This document shows positions 1-5,107 of a stretch of 5,107 nt of DNA, piece by piece (positions within the stretch are counted from its first letter, which is position 1; each line of letters opens with the position of its first letter). Source of the stretch: Anaerolineaceae bacterium (lineage in GTDB: Bacteria > Chloroflexota > Anaerolineae > Anaerolineales > Anaerolineaceae); contig PMIV01000172.1 in NCBI GenBank assembly GCA_003158355.1, positions 8,336 through 13,442 on the forward strand, in the 5' to 3' direction. Under the pieces are notes generated by a model. It was given only the letters and a program-made list of their open reading frames with translations, had not been told where the DNA came from and did no database searches. Made by a program: the position numbers and the translations under genes.

Positions 1-176
1 ATCAATTGAAAAGAATCTTTTCCATGCTTTTTTTGAAGCCATTCCACATTCATTTTTGAGCCGTGACGTGAAAGGTTATCAAAGACCACAACTTTATCTC
101 CTCGAGAGATGCAGCGGTCAGTATAATTTGATCCAATAAATCCAGCCCCACCTGTGACCAGTGTAATTCCGTTCAT
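1..176 (-). CDS. NAD-dependent nucleotide-sugar epimerase/dehydratase, CDP-paratose (tyvelose) 2-epimerase-like; partial N-terminus
   Basis: Only the first 58 codons are present; the gene runs off the left edge on the minus strand. The visible part is the start of an extended short-chain dehydrogenase/reductase Rossmann fold. It has a beta strand leading into the dinucleotide-binding loop TGGAGFIG (residues 8-15), then a second strand VVVFDNLSR (29-37), where Asp33 would hold the NAD ribose. The [15 protein letters not shown] stretch (34-48) resembles CDP-paratose 2-epimerases, which interconvert CDP-paratose and CDP-tyvelose for surface sugars; UDP-glucose 4-epimerases and GDP-mannose dehydratases differ there. 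The ATG at 174-176 is supported by a GGAG 5 bases upstream and by its position 10 bases after the preceding gene's stop. It is probably cotranscribed with the flippase-like gene, which fits a cell-surface glycan role. The superfamily is secure; the exact sugar substrate is inferred because the catalytic YxxxK region lies outside the window. Confidence 0.88.
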   Translation of the reverse strand, partial: MNGITLVTGGAGFIGSNYTDRCISRGDKVVVFDNLSRHGSKMNVEWLQKKHGKDSFQL

Positions 177-181
177 TTTTA

Positions 182-185
182 CTCC
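182..185 (-). promoter_or_regulatory. Shine-Dalgarno site of the epimerase gene
   Basis: On the minus strand GGAG lies 5 bases before the ATG at 176, inside the 10-base gap after the stop of the flippase-like gene (TGA at 187-189). It fixes the epimerase start and shows that this gene is translated from its own ribosome-binding site within an operon. Confidence 0.7.
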
Positions 186-186
186 G

Positions 187-1224
187 TCAATTCTTTGATT
201 CGATGTTTGCCTGGGTTTCTTCGTTTTGACCCAGATGCAGGTTTAGTTTTAATGAAGCAAAGCTCTGTCCGTCGCGGATCAATCCCCAAACGCCAAAAAT
301 TCCACTGACAATAAATTGTAGTACATGTATTAGAATGGCGTAAGCCAGGGCAATAGATTCTGTTCCGCCAACGAGAACCAACGCAGCCACCATGGATGCT
401 TCATATACACCCAATGCTGCTGGAGCTGAGGGAATTGCCACCCCCAAAGAAAGTAATGATCCGACAAATGCTCCCTTCCAAATTGGCGCTCCAGGTATCA
501 TTTGCCATACCAACATATCATACATCACTACCCACATCGCCCAGGAGAGTGCGATCCAAAACAAACTCAGTAAAAATTGGACCGGCTGAGTCAGTGTAGA
601 AAGGCCATCCAATAACTTATTCATCTGCGGAAAAATATATTTTTCGACAAATCCCCAGCGATGGCTGATCTTTTCTATCCAGGAGGAAACGTTTTTTTTG
701 TATCGAGCAATGAGGAAAAGACCAAATAGACCAATCACCACCAGGAACAAAGCGGTCACAGCCACAGTCTTTACCCATGCCAAACCAATCACTAGAGGTA
801 AAGTAACCAATAACAAAATCGCTGCCATGGCAATATCGAAAGCACGCTCAATGACAATTGTCGATAAAACATGGAACGTTCCTAAACCTGAAGATCGCCC
901 AACAAAGATCGAGCGACCAATTTCCCCCGCACGAAGTGGAAAAATATTATTTAATAAGTAACCCTCACAAACACCAAAAAAAGCTTGTTTCCAGGATACA
1001 TTATTTCCGAGGATCGTTTGCCAGGCTTTTCCGCGCACAAATGTACTGGTGCATTGAATAAATATAACGACCAAAATAAACTGCCAACTGGCCGTCTTAA
1101 ATGCCGTAATAAAATCCTGAATATGTACCAGACGTATTAATGCATATAATGCAATCGCGCTGATCAGCACACCTGGCAACCAGCGCAATAGACTCTTCCA
1201 ATTCCATCGAGAGACTGAACTCAT
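187..1224 (-). CDS. Lysylphosphatidylglycerol-synthase-TM / flippase-like (UPF0104, YbhN-type) integral membrane protein
   Basis: A 345-residue polytopic membrane protein, near the usual length for stand-alone members of this family. Hydrophobic spans lie roughly at residues 13-32, 46-62, 80-96, 128-148, 152-174, 215-240, 250-270, 276-292 and 294-316. Three family signatures are visible: [17 protein letters not shown] (88-104), VIERAFD (124-130) and a Pro/Gly-rich [15 protein letters not shown] (262-276). The family includes the membrane half of MprF, which flips aminoacylated lipids, and archaeal AglD-type proteins linked to glycosylation; many members have no proven substrate. There is no C-terminal aminoacyl-transferase domain, so it is not a complete MprF. 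The start codon overlaps the lepA stop (ATGA, 1221-1224) and has a strong GGAGG, suggesting coupled translation. With a sugar epimerase 10 bases downstream, movement or handling of a lipid-linked glycan is a reasonable inference. The C-terminal tail (about 320-345) is polar and probably cytoplasmic. Confidence 0.9.
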   Translation of the reverse strand: MSSVSRWNWKSLLRWLPGVLISAIALYALIRLVHIQDFITAFKTASWQFILVVIFIQCTSTFVRGKAWQTILGNNVSWKQAFFGVCEGYLLNNIFPLRAGEIGRSIFVGRSSGLGTFHVLSTIVIERAFDIAMAAILLLVTLPLVIGLAWVKTVAVTALFLVVIGLFGLFLIARYKKNVSSWIEKISHRWGFVEKYIFPQMNKLLDGLSTLTQPVQFLLSLFWIALSWAMWVVMYDMLVWQMIPGAPIWKGAFVGSLLSLGVAIPSAPAALGVYEASMVAALVLVGGTESIALAYAILIHVLQFIVSGIFGVWGLIRDGQSFASLKLNLHLGQNEETQANIESKN

Positions 1225-3020
1225 TCGTCCTCCAGCTTCAAAACAGCCATGAAAGCCTCTTGTGGAATCTCAACATTCCCGACCATTTTCATTCGGCGTT
1301 TCCCCTTTTTCTGTTTTTCAAGTAATTTCTTTTTCCGCGAAATATCTCCACCATAACACTTCGCCAAGACATCTTTACGCAGCGCCTTTACTGTAGCACG
1401 TGAAATAACTCTTCCGCTTGCTGAGGCCTGGATGGGAACATCGAACAATTGCCGTGGGATAAGTGCTTTGAGTTTGGTCACCAATGCCTGACCCTTGTGG
1501 TAGGCATTTTCTTTATGTACAATAGCTGCCAGGGCATCTACAGGAGCTTCATCCACTAAAATTTCAAGTTTTACCAAATTGCCCGGTCGATATTCCAAAA
1601 AATGATAATCCATTGAAGCATACCCGCGCGTGCGTGATTTGAGATCATCGAAGAAATCGATGATCAACTCTGAAAGCGGAATATCATAATTCAATTGCAC
1701 ACGTTTGGGAGCGGGGTAATCTTGTGAAATAAAAGTGCCGCGTCGTGAAGTGACCTGATCCATGATCGTTCCATAAAACTCGGTCGGCGTAATGATCTCC
1801 AGGCGCATCCAGGGTTCGCGAATTTCTCCAATGAGCCCTTCTTCAGGTAGTTTGGCCGGCGAAGAAACCGAGATCGTTTCACCATTGACCAATTGCACCT
1901 GATACTCTACTGAAGGCGCAGTTACCACAATATCCAGATCATATTCCCGTTCAATTCTTTCCTGGACAATTTCCATATGGAACAGTCCTAAAAATCCACA
2001 ACGAAAACCGAAATTTAGTGCCTGCGAAGTTTCGGGGTCAAAAGTAAGGGAGGCATCATTTAGTTGCAGTTTGTCCAAGGCTTCTTTAAGCTCTTCGTAA
2101 TCCTCCCCCTCAACCGGATAAATACCTGCAAACACCATCGGTTTCGGATGGCGGTAGCCAGGTAGTGGCTTAGGGGCCGGATTGTTAGCCAACGTGAGCG
2201 TATCACCCACCCGGCATTCCTTAACTGATTTGAAGCCGGTAGCAATATAACCAACATCACCAGCGCGTAGCAGACTGGTCGGAACCATTCCCGGAGAAAA
2301 AATGCCCACTTCTACCGGTTTAAGGTCTGAATTGGTCGCCATCAAACGCAAGTTGCTGTTCATATCAATACATCCATTTACAACACGGATATACGCAACC
2401 ACACCCTTGTAAGAATCATAATGAGAATCAAAGATCAAAGCCTGCAGAGGTGCATCCTCATCCCCTTTTGGGGCCGGGATCTGTTCAACGATTGCATCTA
2501 AGACTTGTTCAATATTAATGCCCTCTTTGGCAGAGACACGCAGAACGGATTCTGCAGGTACCCCGATCAGGGCCTCAATTTCTTCAGCGGCTTCATCCGG
2601 CCTGGCAGAAGCCAGATCGATTTTGTTGATCACAGGTAAAATCGTCAGATTTGATTCGATCGCCAGATATAGATTTGCCAGAGTCTGCGCTTCCACCCCC
2701 TGGGTGGCATCCACAACTAAGACCGCCCCTTCACAGGCTTCAAGTGCTCGGCTTACTTCATAATTAAAATCGACGTGTCCTGGAGTATCAATGAGGTTCA
2801 GTTCGTAAGTTTTGCCTTTGTAATCATAGGCCATGCGCACCGCAGAGGATTTGATGGTGACCCCTTTTTCACGCTCAAGGTCCATAGAATCCAACACCTG
2901 CTCCACCATCTCGCGGTCGGAGATCGTGTGAGTGATCTGGAGCATACGGTCAGCCAGTGTTGACTTCCCATGATCCACATGTGCAATAATGCAAAAATTT
3001 CGTATCGTATCTGAAGGCAT
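1221..3020 (-). CDS. lepA: Elongation factor 4 (LepA), ribosome-associated GTPase
   Basis: At 599 residues this matches the usual LepA length and is full length. The GTPase domain shows the P-loop AHVDHGKST (13-21), switch II DTPGH (78-82, with His82 the probable catalytic histidine), NKID (132-135) and SAK (163-165). Domain II follows at about 190-280, then EF-G-like domains III and V (about 295-480), including the [14 protein letters not shown] signature (338-351). The LepA-specific C-terminal domain includes [20 protein letters not shown] (554-573). LepA binds ribosomes, resembles EF-G without domain IV, and has been linked to back-translocation, to translation under ionic stress and to 30S assembly or initiation; its main role is still debated. 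The gene lies 49 bases after tlyA and overlaps the next gene by 4 bases. No Shine-Dalgarno precedes the ATG, but MPSDTIRNF places the P-loop where the family expects it. No key residue is missing. Confidence 0.98.
   Translation of the reverse strand: MPSDTIRNFCIIAHVDHGKSTLADRMLQITHTISDREMVEQVLDSMDLEREKGVTIKSSAVRMAYDYKGKTYELNLIDTPGHVDFNYEVSRALEACEGAVLVVDATQGVEAQTLANLYLAIESNLTILPVINKIDLASARPDEAAEEIEALIGVPAESVLRVSAKEGINIEQVLDAIVEQIPAPKGDEDAPLQALIFDSHYDSYKGVVAYIRVVNGCIDMNSNLRLMATNSDLKPVEVGIFSPGMVPTSLLRAGDVGYIATGFKSVKECRVGDTLTLANNPAPKPLPGYRHPKPMVFAGIYPVEGEDYEELKEALDKLQLNDASLTFDPETSQALNFGFRCGFLGLFHMEIVQERIEREYDLDIVVTAPSVEYQVQLVNGETISVSSPAKLPEEGLIGEIREPWMRLEIITPTEFYGTIMDQVTSRRGTFISQDYPAPKRVQLNYDIPLSELIIDFFDDLKSRTRGYASMDYHFLEYRPGNLVKLEILVDEAPVDALAAIVHKENAYHKGQALVTKLKALIPRQLFDVPIQASASGRVISRATVKALRKDVLAKCYGGDISRKKKLLEKQKKGKRRMKMVGNVEIPQEAFMAVLKLEDE
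1229..1233 (-). promoter_or_regulatory. Shine-Dalgarno site of the flippase-like gene, inside the lepA 3' end
   Basis: The minus strand reads GGAGG, then ACGA, then ATGA. This is a strong ribosome-binding site 4 bases before the ATG at 1224, within the last codons of lepA. With the ATGA stop/start overlap it supports reinitiation or coupled translation, and it fixes the start of the 345-residue membrane protein. Confidence 0.8.
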
Positions 3021-3027
3021 ATCGCTG

Positions 3028-3055
3028 ATAGTATAACCTATTTTATCTGTATCAA
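3028..3055 (-). promoter_or_regulatory. Possible lepA promoter in the 49-base tlyA-lepA gap
   Basis: On the minus strand TTGATA (3055-3050) has five of six matches to a sigma-70 -35 box. It is followed either by TACTAT after 16 bases (3033-3028) or by TATACT after 14 bases (3035-3030). These -10 candidates end 7 and 9 bases before the lepA ATG, so a transcript would have almost no leader, which fits the missing Shine-Dalgarno. The region is AT-rich and chance matches are easy; readthrough from tlyA is equally possible. Confidence 0.3.
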
Positions 3056-3069
3056 AAATGCGCGGGCGT

Positions 3070-3873
3070 TTATTGCAGTTTTTCTACATCTAGCGGGAAT
3101 AATGGAGCAATCCACTCGTCCAAATCTTTTACTTTTTGAAAGGGAATTTGCAAATGGACCAAAAATTCAGTGTTCCCTTTTGGTCCAAGTAAAGGCGAAC
3201 GGATCAATCCGGTGATCGTATACCCCTCATTTTCCGCAGCGGTCAAAACTTCGGTGAGCACTTTTTGATGTACCAAAACATCGCGGATGACGCCGTCCCC
3301 CCTGGCAGTTTCTTTTCTCCCCGCCTCAAACTGAGGCTTGATCAGTGCTACAACCTCCGCCGGCGTTTCACCAAACCAGACTTTAAAGATCGGTAAGAAT
3401 AATCGCAAGGAGATAAAAGAAGCGTCGATCGTGATTAAGGAGATCGGCTCGGGGAATCCGGTAACGTAGCGAGCATTGGTACGCTCCATCACCACCACTC
3501 GCGGATCATTACGTAGTTTCCAATGCGTGATCCCATAACCTACATCCACAGCATACACTTTTGCCGCACCGTGCTGCAATAGACAATCGGTGAAACCTCC
3601 CGTGCTGGAGCCAATATCTGCACAAACTCGTCCGGATACATCCAAAAGATCAAATGCCTCGAGTGCACCCAATAATTTCTCCCCTCCGCGTGATACAAAA
3701 GGCGGCGGTTGGTCGATTGTTATTTCACTTTGTTGAAGAAACTTCGTTGAAGATTTCAAGACCACCTGGCCTGCGACCCTCACTTGCCCGGCCATGATCA
3801 GCCGCTGTGCTTGGGAACGGCTTTCAACAAGACCTTTTTCTTCCATTAAAACATCGAGGCGAATTCTTTCCAT
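3070..3873 (-). CDS. tlyA: TlyA family rRNA (cytidine-2'-O)-methyltransferase (S4 + FtsJ-type domains)
   Basis: This 267-residue protein has the expected TlyA length and order. An N-terminal S4 RNA-binding domain (about 3-60, beginning [20 protein letters not shown]) is joined by a short linker to a Rossmann methyltransferase domain. Motif I is [11 protein letters not shown] (86-96), followed by VYAVDVGYG (106-114), WKLRNDPRV (118-126), [11 protein letters not shown] (148-158) and LIKPQFEAG (177-185). Candidate K-D-K-E catalytic residues are Lys66, Asp150, Lys179 and Glu236. In actinobacteria TlyA transfers methyl from S-adenosylmethionine to ribose 2'-OH groups of 16S and/or 23S rRNA cytidines, and its loss gives capreomycin resistance. 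Older databases call it a hemolysin; the fold does not support a pore-forming role. It is first in the minus-strand block and only 45 bases from a divergent gene. No Shine-Dalgarno is visible, but the S4 domain begins at residue 3, so a later start would damage it. Confidence 0.95.
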   Translation of the reverse strand: MERIRLDVLMEEKGLVESRSQAQRLIMAGQVRVAGQVVLKSSTKFLQQSEITIDQPPPFVSRGGEKLLGALEAFDLLDVSGRVCADIGSSTGGFTDCLLQHGAAKVYAVDVGYGITHWKLRNDPRVVVMERTNARYVTGFPEPISLITIDASFISLRLFLPIFKVWFGETPAEVVALIKPQFEAGRKETARGDGVIRDVLVHQKVLTEVLTAAENEGYTITGLIRSPLLGPKGNTEFLVHLQIPFQKVKDLDEWIAPLFPLDVEKLQ

Positions 3874-3874
3874 T

Positions 3875-3900
3875 TCGCAATTGTACTTGCGATAAGCAAG
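3875..3900. repeat. Overlapping inverted repeats in the divergent intergenic region (candidate operator)
   Basis: TCGCAA (3875-3880) and TTGCGA (3887-3892) form a 6-base-arm inverted repeat around TTGTAC. CTTGC (3886-3890) also pairs with GCAAG (3896-3900) across GATAA, so the middle arm is shared and the two pairings exclude each other. The repeats cover the tlyA -10 candidate and lie upstream of the ubiA -10 candidate. A dimeric regulator bound here could control both genes. This is inferred from symmetry and position; the arms are short. Confidence 0.4.
3880..3885 (-). promoter_or_regulatory. Candidate -10 element for tlyA (leaderless-type)
   Basis: TACAAT on the minus strand matches five of six bases of TATAAT and ends 6 bases before the tlyA ATG (3873). 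Transcription would therefore begin at or next to the start codon. No good -35 is seen at 16-18 bases (TATCAC or ATCACA are poor). Lack of a Shine-Dalgarno agrees with a leaderless message. Confidence 0.4.
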
Positions 3901-3903
3901 ATG

Positions 3904-3912
3904 TGATATATT
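3904..3912 (+). promoter_or_regulatory. Candidate extended -10 element for the ubiA-like gene (leaderless-type)
   Basis: TGATATATT reads as an extended -10: TG, one base, then TATATT (five of six matches to TATAAT). It ends 6 bases before the ATG at 3919, so the expected transcript start is at the start codon. The -35 candidates are weak (TTGCGA at 14 bases, TTGTAC at 20), which an extended -10 can tolerate. No Shine-Dalgarno is present. Confidence 0.45.
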
Positions 3913-3918
3913 TAATTC

Positions 3919-4794
3919 ATGATTAAATATCTATTTAAAGCCATGCGTCCACGTCAATGGACTAAAAACGCATTCGTTTTTGCTGCTCTGGTGTTTGATC
4001 GTCAACTGTTGATACTCACTTCACTGGAGCATACTTTCATTGCCTTTGTGATCTTTTGTTTACTTTCCAGTTGCGTTTACCTCATCAATGACGTCATGGA
4101 TGTTGAAGCGGACCGCAATCACCCGATCAAAAAGAATCGTCCAATTGCCTCCGGTAAATTACCTATCCCGGTTGCTCTTACAGCAGCTGTCATTTTGGTC
4201 GTCATTTCACTGACAGGCGCTTATTTCCTGTCTTGGGAACTGGCAGTGATCGCTTTAGCTTACTTCCTGATGAACCTGGCTTACAGCAAATGGTTGAAAC
4301 ACATTCCCTTGATCGATGTCCTGATCATTGCTGCAGGGTTTGTGCTCCGTGTCGCAGCCGGCGTTTCAGTAATTCATGTACAGCGTTTCTCACCCTGGTT
4401 ATATGTAGTGACCACATTACTTGCCCTTTACATCGGGTTTGGTAAACGGCGTGCGGAAATGACCATTCTAAATACCGAAATTACAGGAACCCACCGCAAA
4501 GTATTAGATGGTTATTCGATTACCCTGATCGACCAATTGATCACGGTCGTTTCCTCCACAACATTGATCGCATATTCTCTATATACTTTTTCGGCACCCA
4601 ACTTGCCTGAAAACCATGCCATGATGCTTACCATTCCTTTTGTCCTTTATGGCGTTTTCCGTTACCTTTATCTCATCCAGATTAAAAATGCCGGCGGAGA
4701 ACCGGAAGAGATCCTGTTAAAAGACCGTCCCCTGCAGTTAACCATTCTGCTCTGGGGGTTGGCAGTCATGATCATTTTCTACATCTTTAAATAA
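3919..4794 (+). CDS. UbiA-superfamily prenyltransferase, decaprenyl-phosphate phosphoribosyltransferase-like
   Basis: A 291-residue membrane protein with about eight or nine hydrophobic spans (roughly 13-30, 38-57, 84-104, 107-121, 131-150, 159-174, 203-222, 236-253, 272-290). The first Asp-rich motif is NDVMDVEAD (57-65), followed by HPIKKNRPIASGKL (68-81). A second YSKWLKHIPLIDV (122-134) carries Asp133, and GKRRAE lies at 175-180. Together with the N-terminal AMRPRQWTKN (8-17), these point to the branch containing mycobacterial Rv3806c, which transfers phosphoribose from PRPP to polyprenyl phosphate, a precursor of arabinose donors. They fit quinone or heme prenyltransferases less well. 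Substrates are inferred from family resemblance. The start gives the expected short N-terminus before RPRQW; Met9 is an alternative. The stop overlaps the mevalonate kinase start in TAATG, linking it to isoprenoid metabolism. No arabinan genes are visible here. Confidence 0.88.
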   Translation: MIKYLFKAMRPRQWTKNAFVFAALVFDRQLLILTSLEHTFIAFVIFCLLSSCVYLINDVMDVEADRNHPIKKNRPIASGKLPIPVALTAAVILVVISLTGAYFLSWELAVIALAYFLMNLAYSKWLKHIPLIDVLIIAAGFVLRVAAGVSVIHVQRFSPWLYVVTTLLALYIGFGKRRAEMTILNTEITGTHRKVLDGYSITLIDQLITVVSSTTLIAYSLYTFSAPNLPENHAMMLTIPFVLYGVFRYLYLIQIKNAGGEPEEILLKDRPLQLTILLWGLAVMIIFYIFK

Positions 4795-5107
4795 TGCCCG
4801 CAATAACCAGCTCCGCCCCTGGCAAAATGATTCTGTGTGGTGAACATGCGGTTGTATACAATCAACCCGCGGTGGCCATCCCTGTTCTGACGCTTTTCAC
4901 CAAAACCAGTATTTTTGCGCGTCCAACTGCACCCAAAGGGGAGATTTTTATCCGGGCAGACGCCATTTCCCTTGCTGAGAATTTAAATATCCTGCCAAAC
5001 GAAAACCCCATCCGTCAAACCATTGAACTGGTGAAAGAATATTTCTCGCTTGAGTCGCTGCCTGCCTGTGAAATTCACATCACTTCAACCCTTCCAGTGG
5101 CTGCCGG
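4794..5107 (+). CDS. Mevalonate kinase (GHMP kinase family), partial N-terminus
   Basis: An open frame of 104 codons continues past the right edge with no stop. It starts at the ATG whose A is the last base of the preceding TAA (TAATG). The N-terminus has the strand and loop SAPGKMILCGEHAVVYNQPAVA (residues 7-28, with Lys11 and Glu17 prominent), which is diagnostic of mevalonate kinases among GHMP kinases. The last residues, STLPVAAG, are where the family enters its Gly/Ser-rich ATP-binding motif, just outside the window. The enzyme phosphorylates mevalonate to 5-phosphomevalonate with ATP, the first kinase step of the mevalonate route to isopentenyl diphosphate. No Shine-Dalgarno is evident, so translation probably depends on termination of the UbiA-like gene. 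Only about the first third is visible, so integrity cannot be judged. A different GHMP kinase is possible but less likely given the GEHAVVYNQPAVA pattern. Confidence 0.9.
   Translation, partial: MPAITSSAPGKMILCGEHAVVYNQPAVAIPVLTLFTKTSIFARPTAPKGEIFIRADAISLAENLNILPNENPIRQTIELVKEYFSLESLPACEIHITSTLPVAA

Noticed and set aside
392..961. Plus-strand open frames of 65-87 codons opposite the flippase-like gene (392-589, 396-599, 698-961)
   Set aside because: They lie antisense to a well-supported membrane protein gene, their translations have no recognisable domain, and they have no credible start signals of their own.
187..1224. Full MprF lysylphosphatidylglycerol synthase
   Set aside because: The protein ends at 345 residues with only the membrane domain; the aminoacyl-tRNA-dependent transferase domain of MprF is absent.
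1691..2986. Short open frames inside or opposite lepA (1691-1885, 2060-2260, 2518-2763, 2775-2963, 2798-2986)
   Set aside because: All fall within the conserved full-length LepA frame. Their translations are low-complexity shadows with no family resemblance, so they are coincidental.
3040..3072. Possible rho-independent terminator after tlyA (GC-rich CGCCCGCGC then TTTTT on the minus strand)
   Set aside because: The GC-rich stretch does not fold into a convincing stem; it is not self-complementary over more than about 3 bases, so the T run alone is not enough.
3070..3873. Hemolysin/toxin interpretation of TlyA
   Set aside because: Some databases use the hemolysin name, but the S4 plus FtsJ-type methyltransferase architecture with a K-D-K-E set points to rRNA methylation and shows no secretion signal or pore-forming region.
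4233..4445. 70-codon plus-strand frame inside the UbiA-like gene
   Set aside because: It is an alternate-frame shadow of a conserved membrane protein with no separate ribosome-binding site; its Cys/His-rich look comes from reading hydrophobic codons out of frame.

Overview
This window looks like an ordinary bacterial chromosome segment. It carries two divergently oriented gene blocks that meet in a 45-base intergenic region (3874-3918). I see no RNA genes, CRISPR array, insertion sequence or integrase, and no gap between genes is longer than 49 bases. The best taxonomic guess is Chloroflexota, probably an Anaerolineae-type organism. This is inferred from moderate GC content by eye, a mevalonate kinase (the mevalonate route is uncommon in bacteria but found in this phylum), a TlyA-type rRNA methyltransferase, and a polyprenyl-phosphate phosphoribosyltransferase-like UbiA protein in one neighbourhood. 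I could not test this with a tree.

Minus-strand block, read from 3873 down to 1: tlyA (S4 plus FtsJ-type 2'-O-methyltransferase), a 49-base gap, lepA (elongation factor 4 GTPase), an ATGA overlap, a polytopic membrane protein of the lysylphosphatidylglycerol-synthase-TM / flippase-like family, a 10-base gap, then the N-terminus of a nucleotide-sugar epimerase resembling CDP-paratose/tyvelose 2-epimerases, cut by the window edge. Two ribosome or translation genes thus read into two genes that look like the start of a cell-surface glycan locus. The last two genes have clear Shine-Dalgarno sequences.

Plus-strand block, read from 3919 to 5107: a UbiA-superfamily prenyltransferase of the decaprenyl-phosphate phosphoribosyltransferase type. 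It is followed through a TAATG stop/start overlap by the N-terminal third of a mevalonate kinase, cut by the right edge. Together they suggest an isoprenoid / lipid-carrier operon: mevalonate activation feeds isoprenoid synthesis, and the UbiA protein uses a polyprenyl phosphate.

The most interesting non-coding signal is the 45-base divergent region. It has a -10-like hexamer exactly 6 bases from each start codon, no Shine-Dalgarno on either side, and two mutually exclusive inverted repeats built on a TTGC core. lepA also has a -10-like hexamer 7-9 bases from its ATG and no Shine-Dalgarno. The pattern suggests leaderless transcripts for block-leading genes and Shine-Dalgarno-led or coupled translation for downstream genes. 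I found no convincing evidence of a wholly new biological system here.
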